A stretch of DNA of 64,000 nt from Gallibacterium genomosp. 1 (GCF_000771875.1 NZ_JPXX01000021.1:1-64000); one strand, 5' to 3'; counted from the first letter of the stretch, positions 7,980 to 16,544 are shown. Numbers and translations: made by a program. The notes: generated by a model not told the origin, from the letters alone.

Positions 7980-9487
7980 CCGATAATCATATCCTGTAAA
8001 AATGCATCAATATTTAATGGCGTTTCCGCACTTTCTGCTATGCCAAGTGCCATCGCAAGTGCGACCATTCCATCAATTCGTCCTGTTGCTTTATGTTTTT
8101 CAAATTTTCGGTTGCCGGCGGGGTCTTTGGTGATGACTGCGTTTGCCGCACACATCGTTAAAACGGGGTGCATACCGTGGCGCAGTTGTCCATTAAGCAA
8201 TTGGCTTTCTAAGGTGTCAATTGCCGGCGACATATCTTTAAATCCTTGACCAAAAGGCACTAATGGCAACGTAATGCCCTGTGCGTCCATTTCTTTTTTG
8301 AAAATGTCCATTCGCCATCGGTCAAACGCAATTGAGGCAATATCAAAATCACTTAAGATTTCAGCAATATCCCGCACAACGTGAGCATAGTCCACGGTGG
8401 CACCAGGTGTGGTGCGAATAAAACCTTGTTTAGCCCAAGCATCATAAGGGCTTCGGTCGCGCTTTGCGCGGTCAATCAAACCCTGTTCCGGCGTCCAGAA
8501 ATAACTATAAACATTGGTTTTGCCATTTGGCTCTTTGGCAACCAGTACCAGCGACGTTAAGTCTGTTCGTGCAGATAAATCTAAACCGCCATACACACTT
8601 AATCCCATAGGGGGCTGTGCGACTTCGCCATTAGCTTTCCAGACATCTTGCGTAACAAACGTGGATACCGTGCTGACCCGCTGATTGAGGTTTAAATTGC
8701 GGAACGTATTTTCAAAGCTTGGCATTCGATTCGCTTTATCTGCCAATTTTTTGATGTCTTCCTCACTGCGGAACACACCTAACGCAGGATTGGCTTGTTT
8801 CCACGCTTTCGGATCAGTAATTTTTAAGTCTTTATCCGCGCTGTAAACGTGGCAAACCGTATGTGGATCGCCGCTGTTGATTGCGTCATCAATCCAAATG
8901 GAAAGCAAATCTGCGTCATTTGCGGCTTGCGTGCTGATGGTGAGCAATAATGGGCTTTTATGTGCGCCTTGTGCGGTAGTAATCGCATCAACAAAAGCCG
9001 ATTGGCTCCCTTGCACTTGTCCAACTTCATCTAAAATCGCCAGCACTGGCGATAAACCTTGTGCGGTTTTACCGTCTGCGGCTAAGGCTTTGTATTCAAC
9101 ATTCATTGGTCGCCCAATCAGCCGTTTACCACTTGGCTTAATATCAACAAGGGTAGTCAGTTTAGGGTTAAGCTGGATCATTTTTACCGCAAGGTTAAAC
9201 ACGAGAGCAGCTTGTTCACGACTCAGTGCACCACTGACAATCTGGCTATTTAAGATGGCAACAGGGCCCACTAAATGCGCCAATAATAAACACGCGATAA
9301 GTGCCGTTTTTCCATTTTTACGCCCAATCGACAAAATACCGTGTGTGGTCCCCTGTGGATTGTCATAAACGTCAAAAATAAAGCGTTTTTGGAAATCCTC
9401 TAATTTAATCGGGCTTCCTACTAACGCCCCCTCAGGTACAAAACAATATTTTTCAATAAAAGCGATGACTTTTTCTGCCGTCGTCAT
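7976..9487 (-). CDS. terL: Terminase large subunit (HK97 gp2 type)
   Basis: 503 aa. The N-terminal ATPase has Walker A GRKNGKT (residues 55-61) and Walker B ILDE (151-154), with the usual ISTQA coupling region after it. The C-terminal nuclease starts near residue 300 at YGGLDLSARTDLTSLV with its catalytic Asp. This motor cuts and pumps DNA into the prohead. It overlaps the small terminase gene by one base. Confidence 0.95.
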   Translation of the reverse strand: MTTAEKVIAFIEKYCFVPEGALVGSPIKLEDFQKRFIFDVYDNPQGTTHGILSIGRKNGKTALIACLLLAHLVGPVAILNSQIVSGALSREQAALVFNLAVKMIQLNPKLTTLVDIKPSGKRLIGRPMNVEYKALAADGKTAQGLSPVLAILDEVGQVQGSQSAFVDAITTAQGAHKSPLLLTISTQAANDADLLSIWIDDAINSGDPHTVCHVYSADKDLKITDPKAWKQANPALGVFRSEEDIKKLADKANRMPSFENTFRNLNLNQRVSTVSTFVTQDVWKANGEVAQPPMGLSVYGGLDLSARTDLTSLVLVAKEPNGKTNVYSYFWTPEQGLIDRAKRDRSPYDAWAKQGFIRTTPGATVDYAHVVRDIAEILSDFDIASIAFDRWRMDIFKKEMDAQGITLPLVPFGQGFKDMSPAIDTLESQLLNGQLRHGMHPVLTMCAANAVITKDPAGNRKFEKHKATGRIDGMVALAMALGIAESAETPLNIDAFLQDMIIG

Positions 9488-9951
9488 TAGTTAAACACCC
9501 TTGCAATTAAGCCGTCATCGTCATCAAGAGCTTTTTTCGCTTCCTGATAAAGCTGATTGATCTTCACTTGATCACGACTTTCTCCATTTGTCGCACGACT
9601 GTGAATTTGCAAACTTCGGCACATTTGGATTTCACGCTTGTACAGGTCTTCGATCACATAGTGCAGCGGGTGCATTTTCATTGTGCCGGTGTCTGTTTTT
9701 ACCCAGCGGCGCGCTTGTGTTGCCAATTCGTGTTCGTAGTCATCAATTTCTGCATAGAGTTTTGCGAGTTTTACCGCCCGTTCTTGGTCGATCGGCGTCC
9801 AACTGTCTAAGGCACGGCTATTGATAATACTGTTCCAATAGCGCGTTTCTAATTTGGTTAATTTTTTTGGTGGTGATAGCTTGGTTTGTGCCGCTTTGGT
9901 GGCTAACACTTTTGCAGTGGCGCTATCACTACGCAATTTGCGTCCACTCAT
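9487..9951 (-). CDS. terS: Terminase small subunit, P27 family
   Basis: 154 aa, basic N-terminus, then a helical region KLTKLETRYWNSIINSRALDSW and a later segment MKMHPLHYVIEDLYKREIQMCRSL, both typical of the P27 small terminase family. It recognises the packaging site and stimulates TerL. It follows the HNH gene, as in HK97-type phages where cos lies nearby; no cos sequence could be recognised in the 98-bp gap 9952-10049. Confidence 0.88.
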   Translation of the reverse strand: MSGRKLRSDSATAKVLATKAAQTKLSPPKKLTKLETRYWNSIINSRALDSWTPIDQERAVKLAKLYAEIDDYEHELATQARRWVKTDTGTMKMHPLHYVIEDLYKREIQMCRSLQIHSRATNGESRDQVKINQLYQEAKKALDDDDGLIARVFN

Positions 9952-10049
9952 AAAAGGCCTCCTAAAGTGCTAAAAAAAGGGTAGAAAAACTGTAATAGCG
10001 ATCACGCAGAGTTCCCCCAGCGGTAGCCCAAGGCGTTTGCCTGAACTTT

Positions 10050-10373
10050 TTACCCGCCCTCTCCCTTATTGAATGGGTGGTCTGGGTCGATAGGAAATCC
10101 ACTTGTATCGCAGCCGATATGATTAAGTTTTTTAATTTCAGCTTTTTGTTTTGCGCTGTCGTGATGTAACTTACAAAGCGATTGCAAATTATCAGGGTCG
10201 AAGAATAAATCTAAGTTGCCCTTATGAGGTGTTATATGGTCAACCACCGTAGCGGGAGTAAGTTTACCCGCTTGAGAACAGAAAACGCATAAGGGTTGTT
10301 TTGCTAATTGGTCTAAACGTAGTTGTTTCCACGCCTTACGATGATAAAGATGATGCCATCTGGCTCTACTCAT
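10050..10373 (-). CDS. HNH endonuclease (HK97 gp74 type)
   Basis: 107 aa with two CxxC/CxxxH zinc sites (CVFC, CKLH) and the HNH core VVDHITPHKGN with FDPDNLQSLCKLHH. In cos-type phages an HNH protein beside terminase is needed for specific cos cutting and head morphogenesis. Its start overlaps the Rz1 gene by 4 bp. Confidence 0.92.
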   Translation of the reverse strand: MSRARWHHLYHRKAWKQLRLDQLAKQPLCVFCSQAGKLTPATVVDHITPHKGNLDLFFDPDNLQSLCKLHHDSAKQKAEIKKLNHIGCDTSGFPIDPDHPFNKGEGG

Positions 10374-10648
10374 TTATGTAACTCCACTTGCCATTCTCTA
10401 ATCTTATCAATACGATTAAGGCACATATCACGCTCGCGTTTGAGTATCACTGCATACTGTGCGACATCACCATAGCTTTGCCCTTTGAAATGCGTTTTAT
10501 CAAGATAAGTTAAATACGCAGGCGGAACAGGCGAACAAGCACATTGAACAGGCTCACTGCTGCAAGAACTCAATAACAGACTGAGGAGCGTTGTGCCGAT
10601 AACAATCACTGTTTTTTTCGACTGTCGATATATTTTTAATAATCTCAT
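10370..10648 (-). CDS. Outer-membrane spanin, Rz1-like lipoprotein
   Basis: 92 aa. Signal peptide with lipobox LLSSC (Cys29), so an outer-membrane lipoprotein. It overlaps the Rz-like gene by 95 bp in another frame, which is the diagnostic embedded Rz/Rz1 arrangement. Together they fuse inner and outer membranes in the last step of lysis. Confidence 0.8.
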   Translation of the reverse strand: MRLLKIYRQSKKTVIVIGTTLLSLLLSSCSSEPVQCACSPVPPAYLTYLDKTHFKGQSYGDVAQYAVILKRERDMCLNRIDKIREWQVELHK

Positions 10649-10880
10649 CTGATTGACTCCTTGCCTCTGACTCTTGCTTACTCAATTCCAATGCTAATTG
10701 TTGATTGATTAGTGCATCCGTTTTTAACCGCTCAATCGTGCTGCTTTGCATTGCGATCGTGTTTGATTGCTTAGCCATCTCCACTTTTAATGATTTGATA
10801 TGCTGATGCTGATAGATCACACTAACAAGTAACAACGCCATAATCGCTATCACATATAGCCCTTTATTTGTTGTGAACAT
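10554..10880 (-). CDS. Inner-membrane spanin, Rz-like
   Basis: 108 aa. One N-terminal membrane segment (residues ~8-24) is followed by a long coiled coil (HIKSLKVEMAKQSNTIAMQS onwards) facing the periplasm. It lies directly after the endolysin gene and overlaps the Rz1-like gene out of frame. Confidence 0.8.
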   Translation of the reverse strand: MFTTNKGLYVIAIMALLLVSVIYQHQHIKSLKVEMAKQSNTIAMQSSTIERLKTDALINQQLALELSKQESEARSQSDEIIKNISTVEKNSDCYRHNAPQSVIEFLQQ

Positions 10881-10883
10881 CTC

Positions 10884-11291
10884 TCACCTGTCCGGATATG
10901 CCTGACGACTTAACTGAAAGTGAGGTCCATCATAAAATGAACGCCAATCACCGCCCCACTCAACCTCAATATGCAAACGTTTACCGATTGCTTTCACCAA
11001 TTCCGCCAGCACTTTAAATTTTGCTTTATTATTCCAGTCAATAACCGTTTTACCGTTCTCGACTGTAACCGGTGCTAAATCAACGGCGTGGCCAGTTAAA
11101 TGACGACTATTCATCGTCTTACTTGCACCGCTTTTCACCAACGCAGCTTGTCGTGCTTTACTGCGCTTACCTTCCACCACCATAAAATCAAACGTTGATT
11201 CCGCAATAGCAGTCCGCACCACCTTAACCAAATCAGGATGCACACCAACCAAACGCATTTCACTAGTAGTAGAAAATTTAAATCTGCTCAT
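10884..11291 (-). CDS. Endolysin, peptidase M15 family
   Basis: 135 aa with the M15/VanX-type zinc motif SRHLTGHAVDL (His64, His68, Asp71) and the second motif EVEWGGDW...GPHF. It cuts peptide bonds in peptidoglycan (L-Ala-D-Glu or D-Ala-D-Ala type). There is no signal peptide, so it depends on the holin for release. It overlaps the holin gene by 14 bp. Confidence 0.9.
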   Translation of the reverse strand: MSRFKFSTTSEMRLVGVHPDLVKVVRTAIAESTFDFMVVEGKRSKARQAALVKSGASKTMNSRHLTGHAVDLAPVTVENGKTVIDWNNKAKFKVLAELVKAIGKRLHIEVEWGGDWRSFYDGPHFQLSRQAYPDR

Positions 11292-11616
11292 CTTTATTCA
11301 CTCGCTTTTTAATTGCTTGCATCAAATACTCACGGATTTTCTCCGCACCAATAAAACCAAACATTCCCCCGACAAAAGAGGCTAAACTCTCCGGAAAACC
11401 AAAATGATCAAGCAATGACATACAAGACAACGTCAATGCACCACAAATCGCACCATCCAACATCCGCTGCCGATAACTGGTCTTTTGCCGTAAAAATGCC
11501 GCGCGTAACAACGACATAAAAAAAGCCATCACAGCTCCTGCGATGGCATTGTAGTTTTGCTGAATGTATGCCCAAACAATGAGCCATACATTCGGATCTT
11601 TTTCAGGCATTTTCAT
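11278..11616 (-). CDS. Holin, lambda-S-like three-helix type
   Basis: 112 aa with three hydrophobic segments (about 24-42, 55-74 and 80-92) and a basic C-terminal tail (KKRVNKDEQI). It has a strong GGAGG site 7 nt before ATG 11616, and a second in-frame ATG two codons later, which recalls the dual start of lambda S holin/antiholin. It is the first gene after the late promoter and terminator. Confidence 0.75.
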   Translation of the reverse strand: MKMPEKDPNVWLIVWAYIQQNYNAIAGAVMAFFMSLLRAAFLRQKTSYRQRMLDGAICGALTLSCMSLLDHFGFPESLASFVGGMFGFIGAEKIREYLMQAIKKRVNKDEQI

Positions 11617-11641
11617 TCCCCCACCTCCATTTCAGAGGTAA

Positions 11642-11671
11642 TAAAAAACCCCAGACATTGCTGCCTAGGGT
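11642..11671 (-). terminator. tR'-like terminator after the late promoter
   Basis: A 7-bp stem (ACCCTAG/CTGGGGT on the minus strand, one wobble), loop of 10, then UUUUUUAUU. It sits about 50-75 nt downstream of the predicted late start site and ahead of the holin, as lambda tR' does. Q protein is expected to let polymerase pass it. Confidence 0.75.
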
Positions 11672-11725
11672 GATGAATTTCTTACTTGGTGAACATCACT
11701 TACACAACGCCCACCGTTACACAAA

Positions 11726-11754
11726 ATAATAGGACAATGACCCAAACTTGTCAA
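11726..11754 (-). promoter_or_regulatory. Late promoter pR'-like
   Basis: Minus-strand TTGACA (11749-11754), 17-bp spacer, TATTAT (11726-11731). The -35 overlaps the stop codon of the Q gene, and the terminator at 11642-11671 lies just downstream. Confidence 0.85.
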
Positions 11755-12257
11755 TAACAAACTTTGATATTTTTACAACTTTTAGCCACATTTTTTAGAA
11801 TAATAAAACCTTTTAACAACAATTCGTGAATAATCGCTGTTGCCAAATCTAACCTACGCTTCACATAACGCTTCACCGTTTTTAAACTCGGCTTTCTCAC
11901 AGAAGACTTATGTGCATACGCTCTCATCAAACGAGGCTCGATTTCATCAAACAATAACACCGACAAACGATTAACAGATAACCGATCGACATAATAGCCA
12001 TAAATAATGAAATGCAATTCTTTATCCTGCGTAGTAAAAAACTCATCAATCATTTGGCTAATCATCAAACCCTCTTCATCAGTACAAATCGGCTCTGACG
12101 GATCTGCAGGAGTTACGCTATCCATTAATCTACCAATGATATTAACTTGTCTTTTATCTAATCTTCCTGAGCGAATCCAAGCCCCCCATTTACAGAGCCA
12201 CTCTTTTACCCATTTTTCTTGCTCATTAGTTAGCTGTAAATCACTCAAATACTTCAT
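11751..12257 (-). CDS. Late antiterminator Q-like protein
   Basis: 168 aa, basic C-terminus (TVKRYVKRRLDLATAII), with EQEKWVKEWLCKWGAWIRSGRLDKRQVN near the N-terminus as in the phage antitermination Q family. It is the last early gene and is followed at once by a consensus late promoter and a terminator, which is the Q circuit of lambda. Its start overlaps the RusA stop (TAATG). Family by pattern; role strongly supported by context. Confidence 0.8.
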   Translation of the reverse strand: MKYLSDLQLTNEQEKWVKEWLCKWGAWIRSGRLDKRQVNIIGRLMDSVTPADPSEPICTDEEGLMISQMIDEFFTTQDKELHFIIYGYYVDRLSVNRLSVLLFDEIEPRLMRAYAHKSSVRKPSLKTVKRYVKRRLDLATAIIHELLLKGFIILKNVAKSCKNIKVCY

Positions 12258-12616
12258 TACCTTAATTCCTTTAATTTAACCACTACCATACCGCCTTTTA
12301 CTACACCGACGCTCTTTACTCGATAATCTTTTATGACTCTATTACTATCCCCCTCAATAATTCCTGATGCTGTAAGTGCGTCAAATAAGGCTTTTTGCAA
12401 ATTATCTGGATCACGTTCTCGATTGTCTGGGTAATACACATCTATTTGCATTTGTACTGTGCCTTGCAATGGATCAAACTGATTACAGATATTCAAAACT
12501 TTTTCTCTAAATTCTTTCCCCGTTTTCGATATATAGTGCCGCCCTTGTCTTGTATGGCGCCAATAGTGGTTTACGCTTGGTGGGTATGGCAAGCAGAGTT
12601 CTACCCAGTCACTCAT
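12257..12616 (-). CDS. rusA: Holliday junction resolvase RusA
   Basis: 119 aa with the RusA pattern: LPYPPSVNHYWRH at the N-terminus and the acidic metal site ERDPDNLQKALFDAL with downstream Asp. A dimer cuts four-way junctions during phage replication or recombination. It overlaps both neighbours by 3-4 bp. Confidence 0.93.
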   Translation of the reverse strand: MSDWVELCLPYPPSVNHYWRHTRQGRHYISKTGKEFREKVLNICNQFDPLQGTVQMQIDVYYPDNRERDPDNLQKALFDALTASGIIEGDSNRVIKDYRVKSVGVVKGGMVVVKLKELR

Positions 12617-12897
12617 AGCTTACCCTCCGATTTCAAAATAGCCTGCGTCCTAATCACCCCTTCGGCGTGAGCTAAACGCACAAACTCATAATCCATTTTT
12701 CTTGTTCTGCGATCGATTTCATCGTGGCAACTACTGCAAGCCCACGCTCCAAACATATCATCAGGCTTCATTCCAACACCGTTAATACCCACCATTCTAA
12801 AGTGGGCTAACACAACTGTTTCAGGATTATGATTACAGATTCCAGGTAATCTCACCTGACATTCACGTCCTTTTGCTTCTTTCCTTAAATTTGCCAT
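12613..12897 (-). CDS. YbcO-like putative nuclease (DUF1364)
   Basis: About 94 aa from ATG 12897, chosen because GAGG sits 7 nt upstream; an ATG two codons earlier is too close to it. The sequence has NLRKEAKGRECQVRLPGIC, VVLAHFRM and CSSCHDEIDRRT, the Cys/His pattern of the DUF1364 (E. coli YbcO) family, a putative HNH-like nuclease found next to RusA/Q in lambdoid prophages. Confidence 0.85.
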   Translation of the reverse strand: MANLRKEAKGRECQVRLPGICNHNPETVVLAHFRMVGINGVGMKPDDMFGAWACSSCHDEIDRRTRKMDYEFVRLAHAEGVIRTQAILKSEGKL

Positions 12898-12906
12898 TAT
12901 CATTCC

Positions 12907-12981
12907 TCAAAATATAATCACACCAACACACACCCAAAACATTAAGCAACCCAACATTGATAAGATAAATCCCCAGTTCAT
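12907..12981 (-). CDS. Very small membrane peptide (24 aa)
   Basis: ATG 12981 to TGA 12907 encodes a single hydrophobic helix (FILSMLGCLMFWVCVGVIIF). It fills the gap between the DUF1367 and YbcO genes, 6 bp after the former, with GGGG upstream. Its stop TGA is part of the GAGG site of the YbcO gene, which suggests coupling. No family recognised; it may be a real small phage protein or a fortunate open frame. Confidence 0.45.
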   Translation of the reverse strand: MNWGFILSMLGCLMFWVCVGVIIF

Positions 12982-12987
12982 TATTTA

Positions 12988-13623
12988 TTACCCCAAAAAT
13001 CCGATAAGTTGATTAATCTTGTTATCTAGTTGGATCTCACTTTCATACACATTGCATAAGGTTTCATTCCAAATAACGCCATAAACCCCTTTGTACACTT
13101 CATTAAATTTCTCTTGTGGCATATTCTCAAATGCAATCGACCAACGTTCTTTTATAGTGCCACCATCTTGCGTTGGCTTAATGTCATAAAAGCCAGCTTC
13201 TTTCATAACATGATTTAAGTAGGCTTCTAACGTTTTCATACCCTCGTAATCTAGTCTTGATTCTCGATTTATCCTGATTCTTTCTAAAATGCCATCCGCA
13301 ATAGGTTTAGTTACGTTTAAATATAAATTTTCATCATTAGCTGCTAGAGCTATCTCGTGAGCGACTTTCTTTGCTATCCACACTTCTGCTTGAGTAAGTA
13401 CGTTAAACTTAGGCTGCCAGTACTCAAACCCAGCATCTAATAACGCAAAAAACTTCTTGTGGTGCTGGTAATTGCGGTTATTCGCAATTGGTGTAATTTT
13501 TACTGCACTACCGATTGGCAAGCCTTTTAGTAAATTGCGGTCATAATCTGTTTCGGCTACAACCGCGCCATTAGCGTATTTAACAGCGTAAATTACTGTC
13601 TTTTTTCTTTGCTTGCTTGCCAT
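12988..13623 (-). CDS. DUF1367 phage protein
   Basis: 211 aa. Contains YQHHKKFFALLDAGFEYWQP and the later MKTLEAYLNHVMKEAGFYDIKP and EKFNEVYKGVYGVIWNETL, as in the DUF1367 family of lambdoid early regions, often found with NinB-like recombination genes. Exact function unknown. Its start lies 31 bp inside the methyltransferase gene. Confidence 0.8.
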   Translation of the reverse strand: MASKQRKKTVIYAVKYANGAVVAETDYDRNLLKGLPIGSAVKITPIANNRNYQHHKKFFALLDAGFEYWQPKFNVLTQAEVWIAKKVAHEIALAANDENLYLNVTKPIADGILERIRINRESRLDYEGMKTLEAYLNHVMKEAGFYDIKPTQDGGTIKERWSIAFENMPQEKFNEVYKGVYGVIWNETLCNVYESEIQLDNKINQLIGFLG

Positions 13624-14102
13624 TCAAGCCCCTCAAACTCATTAATATGTATATGGCGAATAACTTGCCCCATTGCCTTATGTCTAGGATCGAATATAGC
13701 CAAATGATTCCCTCGACAAACATCAGTCCACTTATCTGTTTCTGGATTTAAAAACTTAATTCGGCCACCAACGATAAATCGAATCTCAGTTGCTTTTTCT
13801 GCAACCAGTGAAAACCATTTAGTACTAATATCAACAGGCAAAAGCATCACTACTAAGCAATCGTGATTTTCGTATAACTCAACCGCACGTTTTACAAAAC
13901 TAAGTGGATCACTGAATGGAGGGTTGATCCAAATGCGTTCGTTTATTAATGGATATGTCAGAAAATCCATCTCTGGTGTAATGTAACGCCCACATTTTGC
14001 GTTGTGAGTCAATGCTGCCCCGTCAATCGTAAAATTAAATTCTGCATTTATTTGGTTAAATACAGATAATGGTGTTGGGTATGTGTCTTTATCAAAACTC
14101 AT
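13593..14102 (-). CDS. Phage DNA N6-adenine methyltransferase
   Basis: 169 aa with catalytic NPPF (WINPPFSDPLSFVKRA) and the family start DTYPTPLSVFNQINAEFNF followed by DGAALTHNAKCGRYI. This is the phage Dam-like family (PF05869). It methylates adenine in DNA, probably to protect phage DNA from restriction or alter regulation. No matching restriction enzyme gene lies beside it. Confidence 0.9.
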   Translation of the reverse strand: MSFDKDTYPTPLSVFNQINAEFNFTIDGAALTHNAKCGRYITPEMDFLTYPLINERIWINPPFSDPLSFVKRAVELYENHDCLVVMLLPVDISTKWFSLVAEKATEIRFIVGGRIKFLNPETDKWTDVCRGNHLAIFDPRHKAMGQVIRHIHINEFEGLEWQASKEKRQ

Positions 14103-14105
14103 TTA

Positions 14106-14345
14106 TTACTCCTCTTCAGGCTCAACACCCAAATCTTTCAAACCAAAGTAGCCGCATGATTTTGTTCGGTTAACCCGGGCATACGCCCCCCATTTTTCAG
14201 ACTCTTCCCATTTCCCTTCACAGCGAAATCTATCGTCAGACCATTCACCAATAAATGCACTCACCGGCTCACCATCCCATAAATCCGTTAATTCCCCACC
14301 GCAGTTTGGGCAAACTAATTTGATGTTATTTTTATCAACACTCAT
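14106..14345 (-). CDS. Small phage protein with a zinc-ribbon-like motif
   Basis: 79 aa, acidic. CPNCGGEL near residue 12 and two later Cys (FRCEGKW, KSCGYF) could form a zinc ribbon. The C-terminus is DLGVEPEEE. No named family recognised. It lies between the replication P and methyltransferase genes. Confidence 0.7.
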   Translation of the reverse strand: MSVDKNNIKLVCPNCGGELTDLWDGEPVSAFIGEWSDDRFRCEGKWEESEKWGAYARVNRTKSCGYFGLKDLGVEPEEE

Positions 14346-14347
14346 TA

Positions 14348-15022
14348 CTAACCTCTCGCTACTAACGCTTTCAAATTGGCCCAGCCTTGTTTAACTTTTT
14401 CAGGATCCAGATATTCGACTTTCTCAGGTAACGAGCGAGTTGGCTTTGGTAACACCTCCCCTTTTTCTAAGCGTTTTGCCATCTTGTCTAACGCCTCTTT
14501 CATCGCTTTAAGCTCTTCCGCCTCACTGTAAGATTTTTGGATTGACTTGTTCGCAATCTCAGTAATCAGCCAATATTCCGCATCTGATATAAACTCAAAG
14601 CGATCAATTTCCGCAAACCCGCCAAACGCTCGGAATTTATTTAAGCGATATTGCAACTCCTCCACGGTCGGCAGCCCCAATGCGGCATAATCGTCCGTTT
14701 TACACCACGCAATAAATTGCCCTGCGCTAGGAAAAAACGGACTTCCCGACCGTTCCGCCTGCGCAATACCGCACTTAAATTGAGCAGCGGTCGTCACGCC
14801 GTTGTTGACCAACGCCTCAAGCCAAAGCCGTTTTGCTTCCTGATAGCCTTCCTCACCATCAAATGCCGCCTGCCACGCCGGGAATATCGCTTTTAATCGG
14901 GCAAATAAGCGATCGACAAATTTTGCCACCTGCGGCGGAATTTCTTGCTTGCCTGGCGTTGCTTGATAAGTCGGCTCCTTGCCGACCAAATCCGCCAATT
15001 GTGTATTTGCAAAATGACGCAT
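14348..15022 (-). CDS. Replication protein P-like (helicase loader)
   Basis: 224 aa. The middle region, with FARLKAIFPAWQAAF, AKRLWLEALVNNGVTTAAQFKCGI and FFPSAGQFIAWCK, matches lambda P-type proteins that load host DnaB at the phage origin. It starts on the last base of the O-like gene, as O and P adjoin in lambda. Confidence 0.9.
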   Translation of the reverse strand: MRHFANTQLADLVGKEPTYQATPGKQEIPPQVAKFVDRLFARLKAIFPAWQAAFDGEEGYQEAKRLWLEALVNNGVTTAAQFKCGIAQAERSGSPFFPSAGQFIAWCKTDDYAALGLPTVEELQYRLNKFRAFGGFAEIDRFEFISDAEYWLITEIANKSIQKSYSEAEELKAMKEALDKMAKRLEKGEVLPKPTRSLPEKVEYLDPEKVKQGWANLKALVARG

Positions 15023-15819
15023 TAAACCCCCCTAACCTCAATCGTTTTGCCACGCCACCAGCTATCGTCATTGTCATCAAATTTTGATTTTTTAGACCGG
15101 TTTTGTGGCGTTTCTTGCCAATCCCAATTGGCTTTAAAGCCACGCCAGCCACGCTCAATCATAACTTCCGCCACCTCCGCAAGCGGTAAGCAAGCCAAGT
15201 CTGCTTGTTTTTGTAGGCGTTCTAGTGCGGTTTTAGTAATTGGTGCATTTTTCGATTTACGGTGAGTAATAAAATCTTCTGCTAGTTGCCCGGTAATCCC
15301 AAATTCAGCTAAAAGCTCAAGTACAGGCGACTTTTTTTGCGTAGTTTTTTTAATATCTTGTGTAGTATTCTTTTGTGTATTCTTTTGGTTATTGCTCTGC
15401 TCATTTTGAACAGACACATCTGTCCATTTTGAACAGTCAGACTGCTCATTTTGAACAGATGGATTGTTATTTTTAACAGTCGATATATCCAAATTGGCAA
15501 GACGGTCATAATCAATGGTGTACCACTTTGTTTTATCCATTTTCATCTTGTTGAACTTGTCAGTTGCAATCAATAATCCTCGTGTTTTAACACTCTCTAT
15601 CGTGCGTCTAATCGTTGATATTGACCAATAACAAAAAATCTCTTGCCATTGTTCATAGGTATTAAATATCCAAGACTTTCCTTCAATATGGTTTTTGCTG
15701 TAATTCAACAAATAATGTAGTTGTTGTAAGAAAATCGCTTCATTTAAACCAATTGTTTTTGCTAAAGCAGGTAAGACTTGATGAGGTTGATCATCAATCA
15801 ATAATTTTCCAATACTCAT
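15022..15819 (-). CDS. Replication initiator, lambda O-like position
   Basis: 265 aa. The N-terminal half (residues ~1-110) is a winged-helix-like DNA-binding region: LPALAKTIGLNEAIFLQQLHYLL, then WSISTIRRTIESVKTRGLLI. A low-complexity Asn/Gln linker (about 115-165) follows, encoded by the iterons, and a helical C-terminal domain that should contact P. The linker DNA repeats mark the origin, as in lambda O. It overlaps the antirepressor-like gene by 4 bp. Confidence 0.85.
   Translation of the reverse strand: MSIGKLLIDDQPHQVLPALAKTIGLNEAIFLQQLHYLLNYSKNHIEGKSWIFNTYEQWQEIFCYWSISTIRRTIESVKTRGLLIATDKFNKMKMDKTKWYTIDYDRLANLDISTVKNNNPSVQNEQSDCSKWTDVSVQNEQSNNQKNTQKNTTQDIKKTTQKKSPVLELLAEFGITGQLAEDFITHRKSKNAPITKTALERLQKQADLACLPLAEVAEVMIERGWRGFKANWDWQETPQNRSKKSKFDDNDDSWWRGKTIEVRGV
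15397..15479. repeat. Iterons of the phage replication origin
   Basis: Three 18-bp repeats CTGCTCATTTTGAACAGA (15397-15414), CTGTCCATTTTGAACAGT (15420-15437) and CTGCTCATTTTGAACAGA (15442-15459), then a degenerate fourth (about 15463-15479). They lie inside the initiator gene and encode SVQNEQS-like repeats. Each is an imperfect inverted repeat, as expected for dimer binding. Confidence 0.8.
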
Positions 15820-16544
15820 AACATCAACTCCGTTGCATATTGTTCGGCAATAAAACGCATACCCTCAGCGGTAACTCGAGTTTGCGTATAGTTATGTCCG
15901 TGTTCAGCCGTTCCCGTTTTCACCGTAAACAACGGCTTCGCTTTCTCACTGGCAAACGGCAACAACTTGCCTGATTGACGAAACAACAACCGATCTTCGA
16001 TCAAACGTTCGATCATCGCTTTCTCCGGCATCTTTAAAATTTTCGCGGTTTCACGCAGCGATTTACTGGTGCCAACGTCAACATAATGATCGACAAATGC
16101 GGCTTTTGGTTTCAGTTCTTTATTTTCTAAAGCTAATGTTTGATTTTGCTCCGCTAAATCTGCGGCTAAGCGCAAGGCTTCGGGTAATGTTTGGGGGATT
16201 TGTGTTTTGATAGGTTGAAATTCACCTTTAAGTACTTTATCGAAAATCTCATAAACTTTTACTTCAAATTCAGGATTAATCCACGCCGCATATTTGTACA
16301 CTAATTTTTCACATGCATAACAGCCTTGATTTATTCCACCATTGTTTATTTCTAAAGCAGAATGCAAATCTGCATTGTGCTTATCTAATATAGCGACAAA
16401 CTCTTTTGTCCCTTTTAAGCGCAAAAATTGGCTTGGTGCGTGGATAGGATTTCCACCACTCGCACGATGTAAATCATTTAGACAATATCGTCCTTGACCG
16501 TCTTGTCTAATTTCTGTATTATCAATTTTAATTAATTGGTTCAT
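15816..16544 (-). CDS. KilA-N/KilAC-type antirepressor-like protein
   Basis: 242 aa. N-terminal KilA-N domain (residues ~10-110: YCLNDLHRASGGNPIHAPSQ, CYACEKLVYKYAAWINPEF), then a coiled coil and a C-terminal KilAC-like antirepressor domain (~135-242: ETAKILKMPEKAMIERLIEDRLLFR, RVTAEGMRFIAEQY). It occupies the position of lambda cII, between the Cro-like gene and O. It may bind DNA or regulate the lytic choice. RBS AGGAGG lies just upstream. Confidence 0.85.
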   Translation of the reverse strand: MNQLIKIDNTEIRQDGQGRYCLNDLHRASGGNPIHAPSQFLRLKGTKEFVAILDKHNADLHSALEINNGGINQGCYACEKLVYKYAAWINPEFEVKVYEIFDKVLKGEFQPIKTQIPQTLPEALRLAADLAEQNQTLALENKELKPKAAFVDHYVDVGTSKSLRETAKILKMPEKAMIERLIEDRLLFRQSGKLLPFASEKAKPLFTVKTGTAEHGHNYTQTRVTAEGMRFIAEQYATELML

